Source of the DNA: Kiloniella laminariae
GTDB taxonomy: Bacteria > Pseudomonadota > Alphaproteobacteria > Kiloniellales > Kiloniellaceae
Reading direction: 5' to 3'
DNA: 64,000 nt
NCBI RefSeq assembly: GCF_027214005.1
Contig: NZ_JAPWGY010000003.1
Coordinates: 310,001 to 374,000 of the forward strand
The notes under the pieces were generated by a model. The model was not told the origin of the DNA. It made no database searches and was given only the letters and a program-made list of their open reading frames with translations. The position numbers and the translations under genes are program-made. Below are positions 25,244 to 32,771 of the stretch, in pieces. The stretch's first letter is position 1. Each line of letters begins with the position of its first letter.

Positions 25244-26794
25244 TCAACTGTCAGGGGGTGTCGGAAGCACAGGTTTTTGTGCCACGAAGGCATTGTTGTC
25301 TCGGCGGGTATCCTGCTCAGAGACGGGATCAGAACCCGGATGAAAGCCTGGGCGAATGACCCTGAAAGAGAGGAAAAGAGACAGCAAGACCAGAGGTACA
25401 AAAGCGATATGAACCCAATAGGCGGTTGCTTCCAGGACGGCCAGTGTGGCGTTGTCGCTGAAACCTGCCATCTGGGCGGGGATACCCGCAAGTGCCGGGC
25501 CAAAAGCCCCGCCGCACATGAGAACTGTTGGAATGGCTCCGGATCGGTGATCGCGCTCTTCTGACGGGCCCGATTCAATTATCCGGGATGACAGGTCAGC
25601 CCAGAAAATGCCAAATCCGGCTCCGGCGAAGAAAATGGCTATTGTCAGGAGCCAGAGAGGACCGGAAAAGAGAGAGAGGCCAATACCATAGAGGCCAATG
25701 GCGGAGGTGGCGATTCCAACAGGGATTAACAAGGGGCGCCAGCGTACAGTCTGGGAAATCCGGGCGCAGACCATCGCGGCGATAGACCAGGACATGGATT
25801 CCCAGGCAACCAGATAACCGGCATTTAGCGGGCTAAGACCATGTACGGTCTGAAGCAGATAGGGGCCGTAGACGACAAAGGAATAGGTCGAGACGGATGC
25901 CAGAAAAATCACCAGTAACCCTGTGCCTGCCGGTGTGGTGAAGTTGATACCCTCCCGGGGCAGGAGCGGTGACTTCGCACGCTTGTCCCGCTGTAAGAGC
26001 AAAAGCAGCAGGAGGAAGGCTGCCCCGAGCAGCGGGAGCGACCAATCCGGTTCCAGCCCGGCAATCGCAATAGAACCTATGGCCAGAACCAGAATTATCA
26101 GTCGGAATACAGGCAGGGCAGCGAGCTTATCTTTTCTGGAGGTGGCGATGGCTTTTTGTTCCAACTGGACTTTGGCGGGAAAACACAGGCGCACGGCCAC
26201 AATAAAAAGCAGGGCAGCAGCAGCGATGAGGTAAAAGGCCAGGCGCCAGCCCACGGTCTGGGCAAAGAAGCCTCCTGCGAGAGGGCCTGTGAGGGAAGCA
26301 ACAGCCCAGACGGCAGATTCCCAGGCAAAGACCTTGGGCCAGTGGTGTCGGGCGAAGAGGTCACCGATCACCGTATAACAGGTTGCGAGAATCAGGCCGC
26401 CGCCTGCCCCCTGAATTGCCCGGGCACAGAGGAAAAATATCATATCCGAAGATTGGGCAACCAGAAAGGCTCCGGCTGTAAAGACGAGGCCAGCGATAAT
26501 CATGGTTTTGCGCCCGCCCAGACTGGTTTTGAGAGAGCCGCCTGTGAGGGAGAAAATGATGGCGGCTGTACTGTAGACCAGGGCCGACCAGTTGATAAAA
26601 TTAATGCCCTGCAGGTCGCTGACCGCAGAAGGTAACAGAGTTGAGGTAATCAGGTTGTTCAGGGCATAAAGCGTAATCCCGCAACAGACAATGACCAGAT
26701 GCAGGATATTCTGCGGAGTCATTTTCTGCTCGTCCTGGGTTTGTTTGTCTTGTGTTTTCTTGTCTGTGCTCTCAGCGTGCGAAGAGTCCGACAT
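25244..26794 (-). CDS. MFS multidrug-type exporter (DHA2-like)
   Basis: This 516-residue membrane protein starts after a 28-residue charged, Gln/Lys/Asp-rich cytoplasmic tail ([16 protein letters not shown]). The first helix is [31 protein letters not shown] and motif A-like residues follow ([15 protein letters not shown]). Motif C-like residues are in the fifth helix ([25 protein letters not shown]). About 14 hydrophobic stretches suggest DHA2-type drug:proton antiport. The substrate is not known. An AAGGA lies upstream of ATG 26794. The gene is divergent from a SufR-like regulator with an inverted site pair in between, which suggests the regulator controls it. Confidence 0.87.
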   Translation of the reverse strand: MSDSSHAESTDKKTQDKQTQDEQKMTPQNILHLVIVCCGITLYALNNLITSTLLPSAVSDLQGINFINWSALVYSTAAIIFSLTGGSLKTSLGGRKTMIIAGLVFTAGAFLVAQSSDMIFFLCARAIQGAGGGLILATCYTVIGDLFARHHWPKVFAWESAVWAVASLTGPLAGGFFAQTVGWRLAFYLIAAAALLFIVAVRLCFPAKVQLEQKAIATSRKDKLAALPVFRLIILVLAIGSIAIAGLEPDWSLPLLGAAFLLLLLLLQRDKRAKSPLLPREGINFTTPAGTGLLVIFLASVSTYSFVVYGPYLLQTVHGLSPLNAGYLVAWESMSWSIAAMVCARISQTVRWRPLLIPVGIATSAIGLYGIGLSLFSGPLWLLTIAIFFAGAGFGIFWADLSSRIIESGPSEERDHRSGAIPTVLMCGGAFGPALAGIPAQMAGFSDNATLAVLEATAYWVHIAFVPLVLLSLFLSFRVIRPGFHPGSDPVSEQDTRRDNNAFVAQKPVLPTPPDS

Positions 26795-26808
26795 ACGCGC
26801 GATCCTTG

Positions 26809-26883
26809 TTAATTAAAAAGTAATTTCTTTTCTTATTATCCATGGCATGAAATAAATTATAAAAGCAATCACTTTTTAATTTA
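26809..26883. promoter_or_regulatory. Inverted 17-base operator pair between the MFS and SufR-like genes
   Basis: The + strand at 26809-26825 and the - strand of 26867-26883 match at 15 of 17 positions around the core AATTAAAAAGT. They face each other across about 41 AT-rich bases in the divergent promoter region. Each lies close to one start codon, so one regulator could act on both genes. Confidence 0.65.
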
Positions 26884-26906
26884 TTCGTTTCGTGTATAGT
26901 AGTGTT

Positions 26907-27632
26907 ATGCAGAATATCAGTAAAACAGAAGACGCAATTCTATCGCTCTTGAAGGCGCGTGGTTCCTTGTCGGCCAAGGATCTGGCGCGTCAGCTGGAAA
27001 TGACAGCCATTGGCATGCGTCAGCACCTCAAACGTATGCATGAACAGGGGATGATCCAGCCTCAGAGTGAAGGAAAGCAACCAAAATCTGCTGGCAGGCC
27101 AGCTTTGATCTGGGAACTCAGTCGTGAATCGCATAATCGTTTCGGTGATGCTCATGCTGTTCTGACCAAAGAACTGATTGAGGGAGCACGCATGATTTTC
27201 GGCAACGAAGGAGTCGAAAAGCTTGTGTCTTACCGCGAGCAACAGACCCTGTCTCACTACCGTGCGGAAATGATCGGGGCTGAAACATTGGCGGATCGGG
27301 TGAACAGGCTGGTCGCACTCCGTCAGGCTGAGGGTTATATGGCCGAGGCGAAAGAAACAGAAGATGGGGCGGGGTATCTGTTTATCGAGAACCACTGTCC
27401 AATCTGTGCTGCAGCCACCATTTGCCAGGGTTTCTGCAGGGCAGAGCTGGATGTTTTTCGCAGTATTCTGGGAGAAGACGTTGTTGTGGAGCGGGCAGAG
27501 TATCTGCTGGAGGGTGGCAGGCGCTGTAGTTACAGCATTCTGCCAAAAGAAAAAACAGACTCATCTGTTCAGAATGAAGAACAGGCGGTCGATAAAAAGC
27601 GGGTTTCTCCCCGCTATCTGGTCGTTTCGTGA
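26907..27632 (+). CDS. SufR-like DeoR/ArsR-type transcriptional regulator with Cys-rich C-terminal domain
   Basis: This 241-residue protein starts at ATG 26907; a GTG at 26892 is also in frame. The N-terminal winged helix (DAILSLLKARGSLSAKDLARQLEMTAIGMRQHLKRMHEQGMI, then SAGRPALIWELS) is of the COG2345 type. The C-terminal domain carries a cysteine group, ENHCPICAAATICQGFCRAEL and later GGRRCSYSI, comparable to the Fe-S-binding region of SufR. Sensing of an Fe-S cluster, redox or a ligand is inferred. No suf genes are nearby. The likely target is the divergent MFS exporter. A strong terminator follows. Confidence 0.82.
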   Translation: MQNISKTEDAILSLLKARGSLSAKDLARQLEMTAIGMRQHLKRMHEQGMIQPQSEGKQPKSAGRPALIWELSRESHNRFGDAHAVLTKELIEGARMIFGNEGVEKLVSYREQQTLSHYRAEMIGAETLADRVNRLVALRQAEGYMAEAKETEDGAGYLFIENHCPICAAATICQGFCRAELDVFRSILGEDVVVERAEYLLEGGRRCSYSILPKEKTDSSVQNEEQAVDKKRVSPRYLVVS

Positions 27633-27645
27633 AGGCAAAAAATAT

Positions 27646-27690
27646 CCCGCCTCTGATCTTTCATCTTTGGAAAAGAAGATCAGAGGCGGG
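27646..27690. terminator. Bidirectional terminator between the SufR-like gene and ornithine decarboxylase
   Basis: A perfect 15-base stem (CCCGCCTCTGATCTT and its complement) with a 15-base loop lies between two convergent stops at 27632 and 27710. Confidence 0.85.
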
Positions 27691-27709
27691 GAACAATCAT
27701 TGAATTTAA

Positions 27710-28954
27710 CTAGATGCAGACACAGGCAAGCGGTGGAAAGCCGTTAAACCCTACAGACGAATAGGTCGTGGTGTAGGCCCCTGTTGAGTGCAGGAGAACC
27801 TTGTCACCTGCTTTCAAGTCCAGCGGCATCATATAGGCCGTGTTCTGGTACAGGATATCCAGACTGTCACAGCTTGGTCCGGCCAGAACCACAGGTCCTG
27901 TTTCAGTACTGTGTTCCTTGCCGGGAACAGAAATGGGGTAACGGATTGCTTCCCCAATACATTCTGCCAGTCCGGAAAACAGGCCGATATCCAGATAAAC
28001 CCAGCGTTTCTTGTCTTTGTCTTCCTTGCGGGAAACCAGAACAACCTCGGCTTCGATAACGCCTGCATCCCCAACAATATAACGGCCCGGCTCTACGATC
28101 ATCCGCAGTTTGTTGTTGCCGAAATGTCCATCCATGGCTTTGGTGATTGCCTGTCCATAGGCCTGGGCATCGGGGATGTCTGTTGTGTAATGGGCCGGGA
28201 AACCACCGCCCATATTGACGAGAGTTAGCTTGATACCGACGCGGGCCAGGTCATTGAACAGCTTCTCAACCTGACTGAGGGCACTGTCCCACTGATCAAG
28301 GTTGGTTTGCTGTGACCCGACATGAAAAGAGAAACCAACCGGATTGAGTCCGGCTTCCTTTGCCTTGACGATCAGACCATAGGCCATCTCTGTCGAGCAG
28401 CCGAATTTTTTACTCAGGGGCCATTCAGCGCCGTCACAATTGACTAGAACCCGGCAGAAAACGTCGGAACCGGGCGCGTGTTCCGCCAGCTTTCCAAGTT
28501 CTTCGTCACTGTCGAATGCGTAGAGGCGGATACCCTTTTTATAAGCCGCGGTAATATCGCGTACTTTTTTGATGGTATTGCCAAAAGACACTCGGTCCGG
28601 GCTGATGCCAAGATTCAGACAGAGGTCAATCTCGTTCAGGCTGGCGGTATCAAAGCAGGACCCAAGAGAGGCAAGGCGTTTGATAACCTGCTCGTGCGGG
28701 TTTGCTTTGACGGCGTAGAAGATGTCTGCCTGAGGCAAAGCCTTGTCCAGGGCGCGATAGTTTTCTTCAACCCGATCCAGGTCTACGACCAGGTGCGGAA
28801 TAGCAAAATCCTGTTCGGCCAAAAAAGAGGACATGCGGTTATTCAAGCGCCCACTGGTCATGGGGATTCTTGGTTCTGTTGGCAAATCAGGATTCGCTTC
28901 TTCTTCTTCCAATTGGATCGTGTGAATGTACTGTGTGGTAGGATCTGCAACCAT
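27710..28954 (-). CDS. Ornithine decarboxylase (fold type III, PLP)
   Basis: This 414-residue enzyme converts ornithine to putrescine. It has the alanine-racemase-like barrel: FYAVKANPHEQV (Lys83, which should bind PLP), FSFHVGSQQTNLDQWDSA, LVNMGGGFPAHYTTDIP and EPGRYIVGDAG. The C-terminal domain has GPSCDSLDIL with catalytic Cys362. The substrate-helix signature fits ornithine rather than diaminopimelate or arginine decarboxylase. The first 35 residues (acidic EEEE stretch) extend past the family's usual start; Met32 or Met41 are shorter alternatives, but ATG 28954 has GGGAG eight bases upstream. A long structured leader precedes the gene. Confidence 0.93.
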   Translation of the reverse strand: MVADPTTQYIHTIQLEEEEANPDLPTEPRIPMTSGRLNNRMSSFLAEQDFAIPHLVVDLDRVEENYRALDKALPQADIFYAVKANPHEQVIKRLASLGSCFDTASLNEIDLCLNLGISPDRVSFGNTIKKVRDITAAYKKGIRLYAFDSDEELGKLAEHAPGSDVFCRVLVNCDGAEWPLSKKFGCSTEMAYGLIVKAKEAGLNPVGFSFHVGSQQTNLDQWDSALSQVEKLFNDLARVGIKLTLVNMGGGFPAHYTTDIPDAQAYGQAITKAMDGHFGNNKLRMIVEPGRYIVGDAGVIEAEVVLVSRKEDKDKKRWVYLDIGLFSGLAECIGEAIRYPISVPGKEHSTETGPVVLAGPSCDSLDILYQNTAYMMPLDLKAGDKVLLHSTGAYTTTYSSVGFNGFPPLACVCI

Positions 28955-29110
28955 TGAGTAAGCTCCCTCTCGGTGTCGGGCTCCGCCGACAAGGCCAAAA
29001 AGGACGCGTACGTCGTAGCGTAACCTGCTGGGGTCATAGGACCTTGGGCCAGTGGCACGTGCGTGTGCGTCGTGATCTAAGCGCGGTTCTTTAAGACCAA
29101 TAGTTTTTCA
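28955..29110 (-). ncRNA. Candidate speF-type leader RNA of ornithine decarboxylase
   Basis: The region before the decarboxylase start has several hairpins on the - strand. TGTCGG and CCGACA (28974-28991) close a six-base loop just before the GGGAG ribosome-binding site. An ACGCTACG/CGTAGCGT-type stem with one bulged base lies near 29000-29020. A conserved speF leader motif is known upstream of alphaproteobacterial ornithine decarboxylase genes. I place this region in that class by position and structure only, without a covariance-model match. Confidence 0.45.
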
Positions 29111-29274
29111 TTGCAAGAACTTTTTGGCGGCGAAAAAAAAATCTTAATATATTGTTTAACATCAAATGGTTAATGAATCATTTTCCCATGAATTTTTCTG
29201 CGTTAAAAGCTGAGAATACGAAGCCAAAGCTGTCAAAAAAAAGTGACAAAAAATGCAACAGAGATCCCATGGGG

Positions 29275-29324
29275 AATCCGGTCGGAAATCCAGTAGAAGA
29301 ATCCGGTCGGAAATCCAGTAGAAA
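29275..29324 (+). repeat. 25-base tandem duplication
   Basis: Two adjacent 25-base copies that begin AATCCGGTCGGAAATCCAG are almost identical. A unit of 25 is not a multiple of three, which argues against selection for coding. A looser third copy of the CCAGT.GAAAA end follows. Confidence 0.7.
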
Positions 29325-29447
29325 ATGTAGTGGAAAACCCAGTGAAAACTTGATGAAAAACCCGGCCCAGACCAGTCCAGATTGGCAGCCTGGAACCCGT
29401 TTTTTGTCCAGCAGATGATTCTGTTGGAGGTCTTGGTCGTCGACCCG

Positions 29448-29476
29448 TTGACCGAACACTGGCGCGTCACTACATT
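29448..29476 (+). promoter_or_regulatory. Sigma-70-type promoter upstream of hrcA
   Basis: TTGACC (29448-29453) and TACATT (29471-29476) are separated by 17 bases, about 170 bases before the preferred hrcA start. I found no CIRCE inverted repeat (TTAGCACTC, nine bases, GAGTGCTAA) here. Confidence 0.5.
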
Positions 29477-29644
29477 TAAAGGGGCCGTGAAGAATAAAGT
29501 CTCCAGGAGAGATTTAATCTGACGGAATGGAAGTGGCAGCAAATCCTGCTGGGTAATATCCACCTGGATATGGTGGTAGATAAAGGTTTGGACAACTTGG
29601 TAAAACTGAACAGTTCTTCTTTGATTACCAGTGTTGTTTCCGGG

Positions 29645-30676
29645 ATGAATGACCGTTCGCGGGAGATATTCCGGCTGGTGGTTGATGCCTATGTCGAAAC
29701 CGGTGAGCCTGTCGGATCCAGGACCCTGTCGCGCCGTCTTGGTATGGACCTTTCACCGGCAACAATCCGTAATGTTATGGCAGATCTGGAAGATATGGGC
29801 CTGCTTTTTGCCCGTCATACCTCTGCCGGACGCTTGCCCACAGATATGGGCTTACGGCTCTATGTAAACGGTTTGCTGGAACATGGGAACCTGAGTAAGG
29901 ATGAACAGGCCCGGATCAAACTGCAGTGCGCTGCGGGGGGCAGATCCCTGCCTCAGTTGCTGGAAGAGACCACGGGTATGCTTTCCGGCCTGTCCCAGTG
30001 CGCTGGTCTGGTTTTTGCTCCAAAGCTTTCGGAACCTCTCAAGCATATCGAGTTTGTTTCGCTTGGACCGGGACGGGCGCTGGTGGTGCTGATCTCTGAT
30101 TCCGGCGCTGTTGAGAACCGGGTGGTTGATCTGCCGCTTGGTTTGCCCCCCTCGGCTTTGGTTGAGGCATCAAACTATCTCTCGGCCCGTCTGATCGGTC
30201 GAACGCTGGAAGAGGCGATTGTCGAAATCGGGATTGAGTTGAAGGAACACCAGCTTCTTCTGGATGAACTCTCGCGCAAGGTTGTTGAGCTCGGTCTGGC
30301 TTCCTGGGCCCAGGATATGAACGGGAATCCTGGTGGTGCCCTGATTGTGCGTGGACAGGCGCAGTTGCTCGAAGACATAAATGCCCTTGAAGATCTGGAA
30401 CGGGTTCGCCATCTGTTTTCTGCATTGGAGAAAAAGGAATCGCTGGTTCGTCTGCTGGAGCTGACTAAAACAGCGGAAGGGGTCCAGATCTTCATCGGCG
30501 CTGAAAACGAATTATTTGCCCAGGCGGGGTGTTCTGTAGTAATGGCACCCTACAAAAACAGTCGGCAGCAGGTCGTTGGGGCCATCGGTGTGATCGGCCC
30601 TACCCGGATCGACTATGCGCGGATTATTCCCATGGTTGATTATACGGCCAAGATCCTTGGCCGCATGATTGGCTAG
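29645..30676 (+). CDS. hrcA: Heat-inducible repressor HrcA
   Basis: HrcA represses chaperonin genes by binding CIRCE elements, and its activity is set by GroEL. The product from ATG 29645 (343 residues) begins MNDRSREIFRLVVDAYVETGEPVGSRTLSRRLGMDLSPATIRNVMADLEDMGLL, the winged-helix domain. The GAF-like dimerisation domain follows, ending in GAIGVIGPTRIDYARIIPMVDYTAKILGRMI. The frame is open to ATG 29570, but the extra 25 residues are not family-like. No CIRCE is visible in this window, so its operator is elsewhere (probably groESL). Confidence 0.95.
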   Translation: MNDRSREIFRLVVDAYVETGEPVGSRTLSRRLGMDLSPATIRNVMADLEDMGLLFARHTSAGRLPTDMGLRLYVNGLLEHGNLSKDEQARIKLQCAAGGRSLPQLLEETTGMLSGLSQCAGLVFAPKLSEPLKHIEFVSLGPGRALVVLISDSGAVENRVVDLPLGLPPSALVEASNYLSARLIGRTLEEAIVEIGIELKEHQLLLDELSRKVVELGLASWAQDMNGNPGGALIVRGQAQLLEDINALEDLERVRHLFSALEKKESLVRLLELTKTAEGVQIFIGAENELFAQAGCSVVMAPYKNSRQQVVGAIGVIGPTRIDYARIIPMVDYTAKILGRMIG

Positions 30677-30761
30677 GAGATCCTGTGTTAATGTTGGGTG
30701 CTGATACGGGCCTGATCTCCGTCAGGATAACAGTTGAAATTTAAGAGTGGTTTGCAGAGAA

Positions 30762-31448
30762 ATGCCTAAAACGGAAAAGCAGAATTCTGAAGAGAACATC
30801 GTGAGCGAAGAGCAGATTCCCCATGATTTGGCGGGGGATCTGGCTGAAGAGCTCGCTGAGAATCTTGCGGCTGCAGAAGCAGAACAAGCTGCGGATAGCG
30901 AACTGGAAACCGAAGAGTTGTCCAAGTCTTCTGTAGCGGCTGATGCTGCCAGGGTTGCCGAGCTGGAGCTGGAGGTTGTCAAGCTGAAGGATCAGTTGCT
31001 GCGGACGATGGCCGAGATGGAAAACCTGCGCAATCGCACCCGTCGCGAAAAGGAAGACGCGATCAAATTTGCACCACAAAAGCTGGTTACCGAACTGATC
31101 GGTGTCATGGATAACCTGCACCGTGCGCTTTCTGCCGTGCCAGAAGCTGCTGCTGAAGAAAATGATCAGCTTAAAACCCTGCGCGATGGGGTCGAGATGA
31201 CCAATCGGGAAATGCTTAAGGTATTTGAACGCCATAACATTACCGAGATCGAAGCTTTGGGGAGCCGTATGGATCCGCATAGTCATGAGGCCTTGTTTGA
31301 AATTCCGGATCCATCCCAGCCGGAAGGGACAATCCTGCAGGTTATCGAGCGTGGCTTCCGCCTGCATGACCGTCTGTTGCGTCCAGCCCGTGTTGGGGTT
31401 GCCAAAGGTGGTCCTGCTGGTCCGGCCAAGGTTGATACAACCGTTTGA
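30762..31448 (+). CDS. grpE: Nucleotide exchange factor GrpE
   Basis: GrpE dimers release ADP from DnaK. The 228-residue protein has a long acidic, Ala/Glu-rich N-terminal tail (about residues 1-70). The coiled-coil helix follows (VAELELEVVKLKDQLLRTMAEMENLRNRTRREKEDA), then LVTELIGVMDNLHRAL and the C-terminal beta wing (GSRMDPHSHEALFEI, GTILQVIERGFRLHDRLLRPARVGVAKG). ATG 30762 has GCAGAGA before it. It follows hrcA by 85 bases. In many alphaproteobacteria dnaK is not immediately next, and here two - strand genes lie between. Confidence 0.96.
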   Translation: MPKTEKQNSEENIVSEEQIPHDLAGDLAEELAENLAAAEAEQAADSELETEELSKSSVAADAARVAELELEVVKLKDQLLRTMAEMENLRNRTRREKEDAIKFAPQKLVTELIGVMDNLHRALSAVPEAAAEENDQLKTLRDGVEMTNREMLKVFERHNITEIEALGSRMDPHSHEALFEIPDPSQPEGTILQVIERGFRLHDRLLRPARVGVAKGGPAGPAKVDTTV

Positions 31449-31552
31449 TCACAGGCCTGTAACCCGGCTTGTTGACCCGGCATATTGATCCGGAGTGTTG
31501 ACGGTGATGCATCGCAAAGCTGTCACAGCAGTCACGTAAACTTATCAGATGT

Positions 31553-32209
31553 CTACCCTGACGATGACGGGCCCTTGCGGCTGTCTTCGCCGGGGTAGGT
31601 GACCCGGCGCAGGGTCAGGTTGATCCGGCCCCCGTTTTTCAGCAACTGGCTTGAGCCATAGAGGATGCGGTCAATACCATGATAGGCATTCCTGGCTTCT
31701 CCAGCCAGAATAATGACATCCCCTGATACCAGCTTTAGCGAACTTGTCGGGTCTTTTCTGTTGGTCCCGCCCAGGCGGAATACGGCAGTGTCGCCCAGAG
31801 ATACCGAGAGAACAGGTGCGGAAAAGTCCTGTTCATTCTCATCCCGGTGCAGTCCCATTTTGGCTTTTTCATTGTGATAGTGGTTTAACAGGCAGCATTC
31901 CGGCGGGGCCGGATAGCGGGCATGCTGTTTCCAGATCTGGAGAAGTTTATCCGGGATTGGCATCCAGGGGTTATGGGTCACAGGATGGTTGGCCTGATAC
32001 CGATAGCCATGGTCTTTGTCTGACACCCAGCCCAAGGGGCCAAAGTTGGTCATCTGTACTGAAAAAGGCCGTCCGCTACCGGGCATTTTCGGTTGAAAAA
32101 GCGGAGATTTTCTTATTTTTACCCGTAATTCCGCGAGGAGCTGCTCCTGTTCGTCCCGGTTCAAGAGTTCCGGAAGATATCTGAAGCCTTCAATCATTCC
32201 CTCAATCAT
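31553..32209 (-). CDS. alkB: AlkB-like 2OG-Fe(II) nucleic-acid demethylase
   Basis: This 218-residue protein has the AlkB fold: CCLLNHYHNEKAKMGLHRDENE (His121 and Asp123), then VLSVSLGDTAVFRLGG, LVSGDVIILAGEARNAYHGIDRI (His177) and GGRINLTLRRV (Arg195 and Arg201, 2-oxoglutarate binding). AlkB removes 1-methyladenine and 3-methylcytosine by oxidation. NHYHNEKAKMGLHRD is close to the Escherichia coli enzyme, so repair of alkylated DNA or RNA is likely. No ada or alkA gene is close. It lies between grpE and dnaK on the other strand. Confidence 0.92.
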   Translation of the reverse strand: MIEGMIEGFRYLPELLNRDEQEQLLAELRVKIRKSPLFQPKMPGSGRPFSVQMTNFGPLGWVSDKDHGYRYQANHPVTHNPWMPIPDKLLQIWKQHARYPAPPECCLLNHYHNEKAKMGLHRDENEQDFSAPVLSVSLGDTAVFRLGGTNRKDPTSSLKLVSGDVIILAGEARNAYHGIDRILYGSSQLLKNGGRINLTLRRVTYPGEDSRKGPSSSG

Positions 32210-32248
32210 TCCGGGGCGTATTTGTTTTGCGGAAAACGAGAGGCTGCT

Positions 32249-32497
32249 TCACGATTTTGGAATATTTCTGGAATGGGACAACCCCTTGTCCCCGCGTTTT
32301 TCCAGGGTACGGATGGCCAGAAACAACAATCCGCCGATCAGAGTGACAGCAAACCCAAAGTACTCCACGGCTTCTCCCAGAGAATTGTAATATCCGTATA
32401 GCAGGACAGTACTGCCAAAAAGAATGTCTCCAAGAGCGATCCACTTGATCATTTGGCGCATCTTTGAGTTTGTTTTTGGTTTGTTTTGTTCCTGCAA
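32249..32497 (-). CDS. Small membrane protein with two helices
   Basis: The 82-residue product has a charged N-terminus (QEQNKPKTNSKMRQ), two hydrophobic helices (about 18-40 and 45-64) joined by a short NSLGEAVEY loop, and a basic tail (RTLEKRGDKGLSHSRNIPKS). This topology puts both ends in the cytoplasm. I do not recognise a family. It lies 39 bases upstream of alkB on the same strand, so both may be transcribed from the region before dnaK. Confidence 0.55.
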   Translation of the reverse strand: MQEQNKPKTNSKMRQMIKWIALGDILFGSTVLLYGYYNSLGEAVEYFGFAVTLIGGLLFLAIRTLEKRGDKGLSHSRNIPKS

Positions 32498-32633
32498 GGG
32501 ACGAATTCTCTCGGTTGTTAGAGTATCTTAAGGGTAATTCATGATCAAAATCAGCAAGCTAATATAGCATTACCAGATATTACATCCAGATAACGTTTTT
32601 CTTAAAAACCTTATTTTTTTAGGTATTTTGCGT

Positions 32634-32663
32634 CTTGCAGTCAAAGCCCGGGCTGCATATATA
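32634..32663 (+). promoter_or_regulatory. Sigma-32 (RpoH)-type promoter of dnaK
   Basis: CTTG (32634-32637) and CATATATA (32656-32663) are 18 bases apart and match the alphaproteobacterial heat-shock promoter pattern. The transcript start would lie about 100 bases before the dnaK ATG. An imperfect inverted repeat (CGGGCT 32649-32654, AGCCCG 32670-32675) surrounds the -10. Confidence 0.65.
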
Positions 32664-32771
32664 GACCGTGAGCCCGAGTTATTGGACTTCACCCCTTAAT
32701 AGGGACCAGCCGGCAGTGCTTGCCAACAAGGCTGCCAAATCGGTTTGCTAAATTTAAGTGTGAGGAAACAG

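Larger units (their letters stand above)
29111..29644. other. Gene-poor region between the ornithine decarboxylase leader and hrcA
   Basis: About 530 bases hold no gene I can support. They contain an AT-rich stretch (29125-29250), a 25-base tandem duplication (29275-29324) and a sigma-70-like promoter for hrcA (29448-29476). The open frame from 29152 to 29418 is low-complexity and crosses the 25-base repeat, so I do not count it as a gene. Confidence 0.6.

Noticed and set aside
29152-29418. An 88-codon open frame rich in Lys, Ser and Asn
   Set aside because: It runs through a 25-base tandem repeat that would change frame and it looks low-complexity; not a gene.
29420-29644. A CIRCE element for HrcA
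   Set aside because: I looked for TTAGCACTC with its inverted partner before hrcA and before dnaK and found none.
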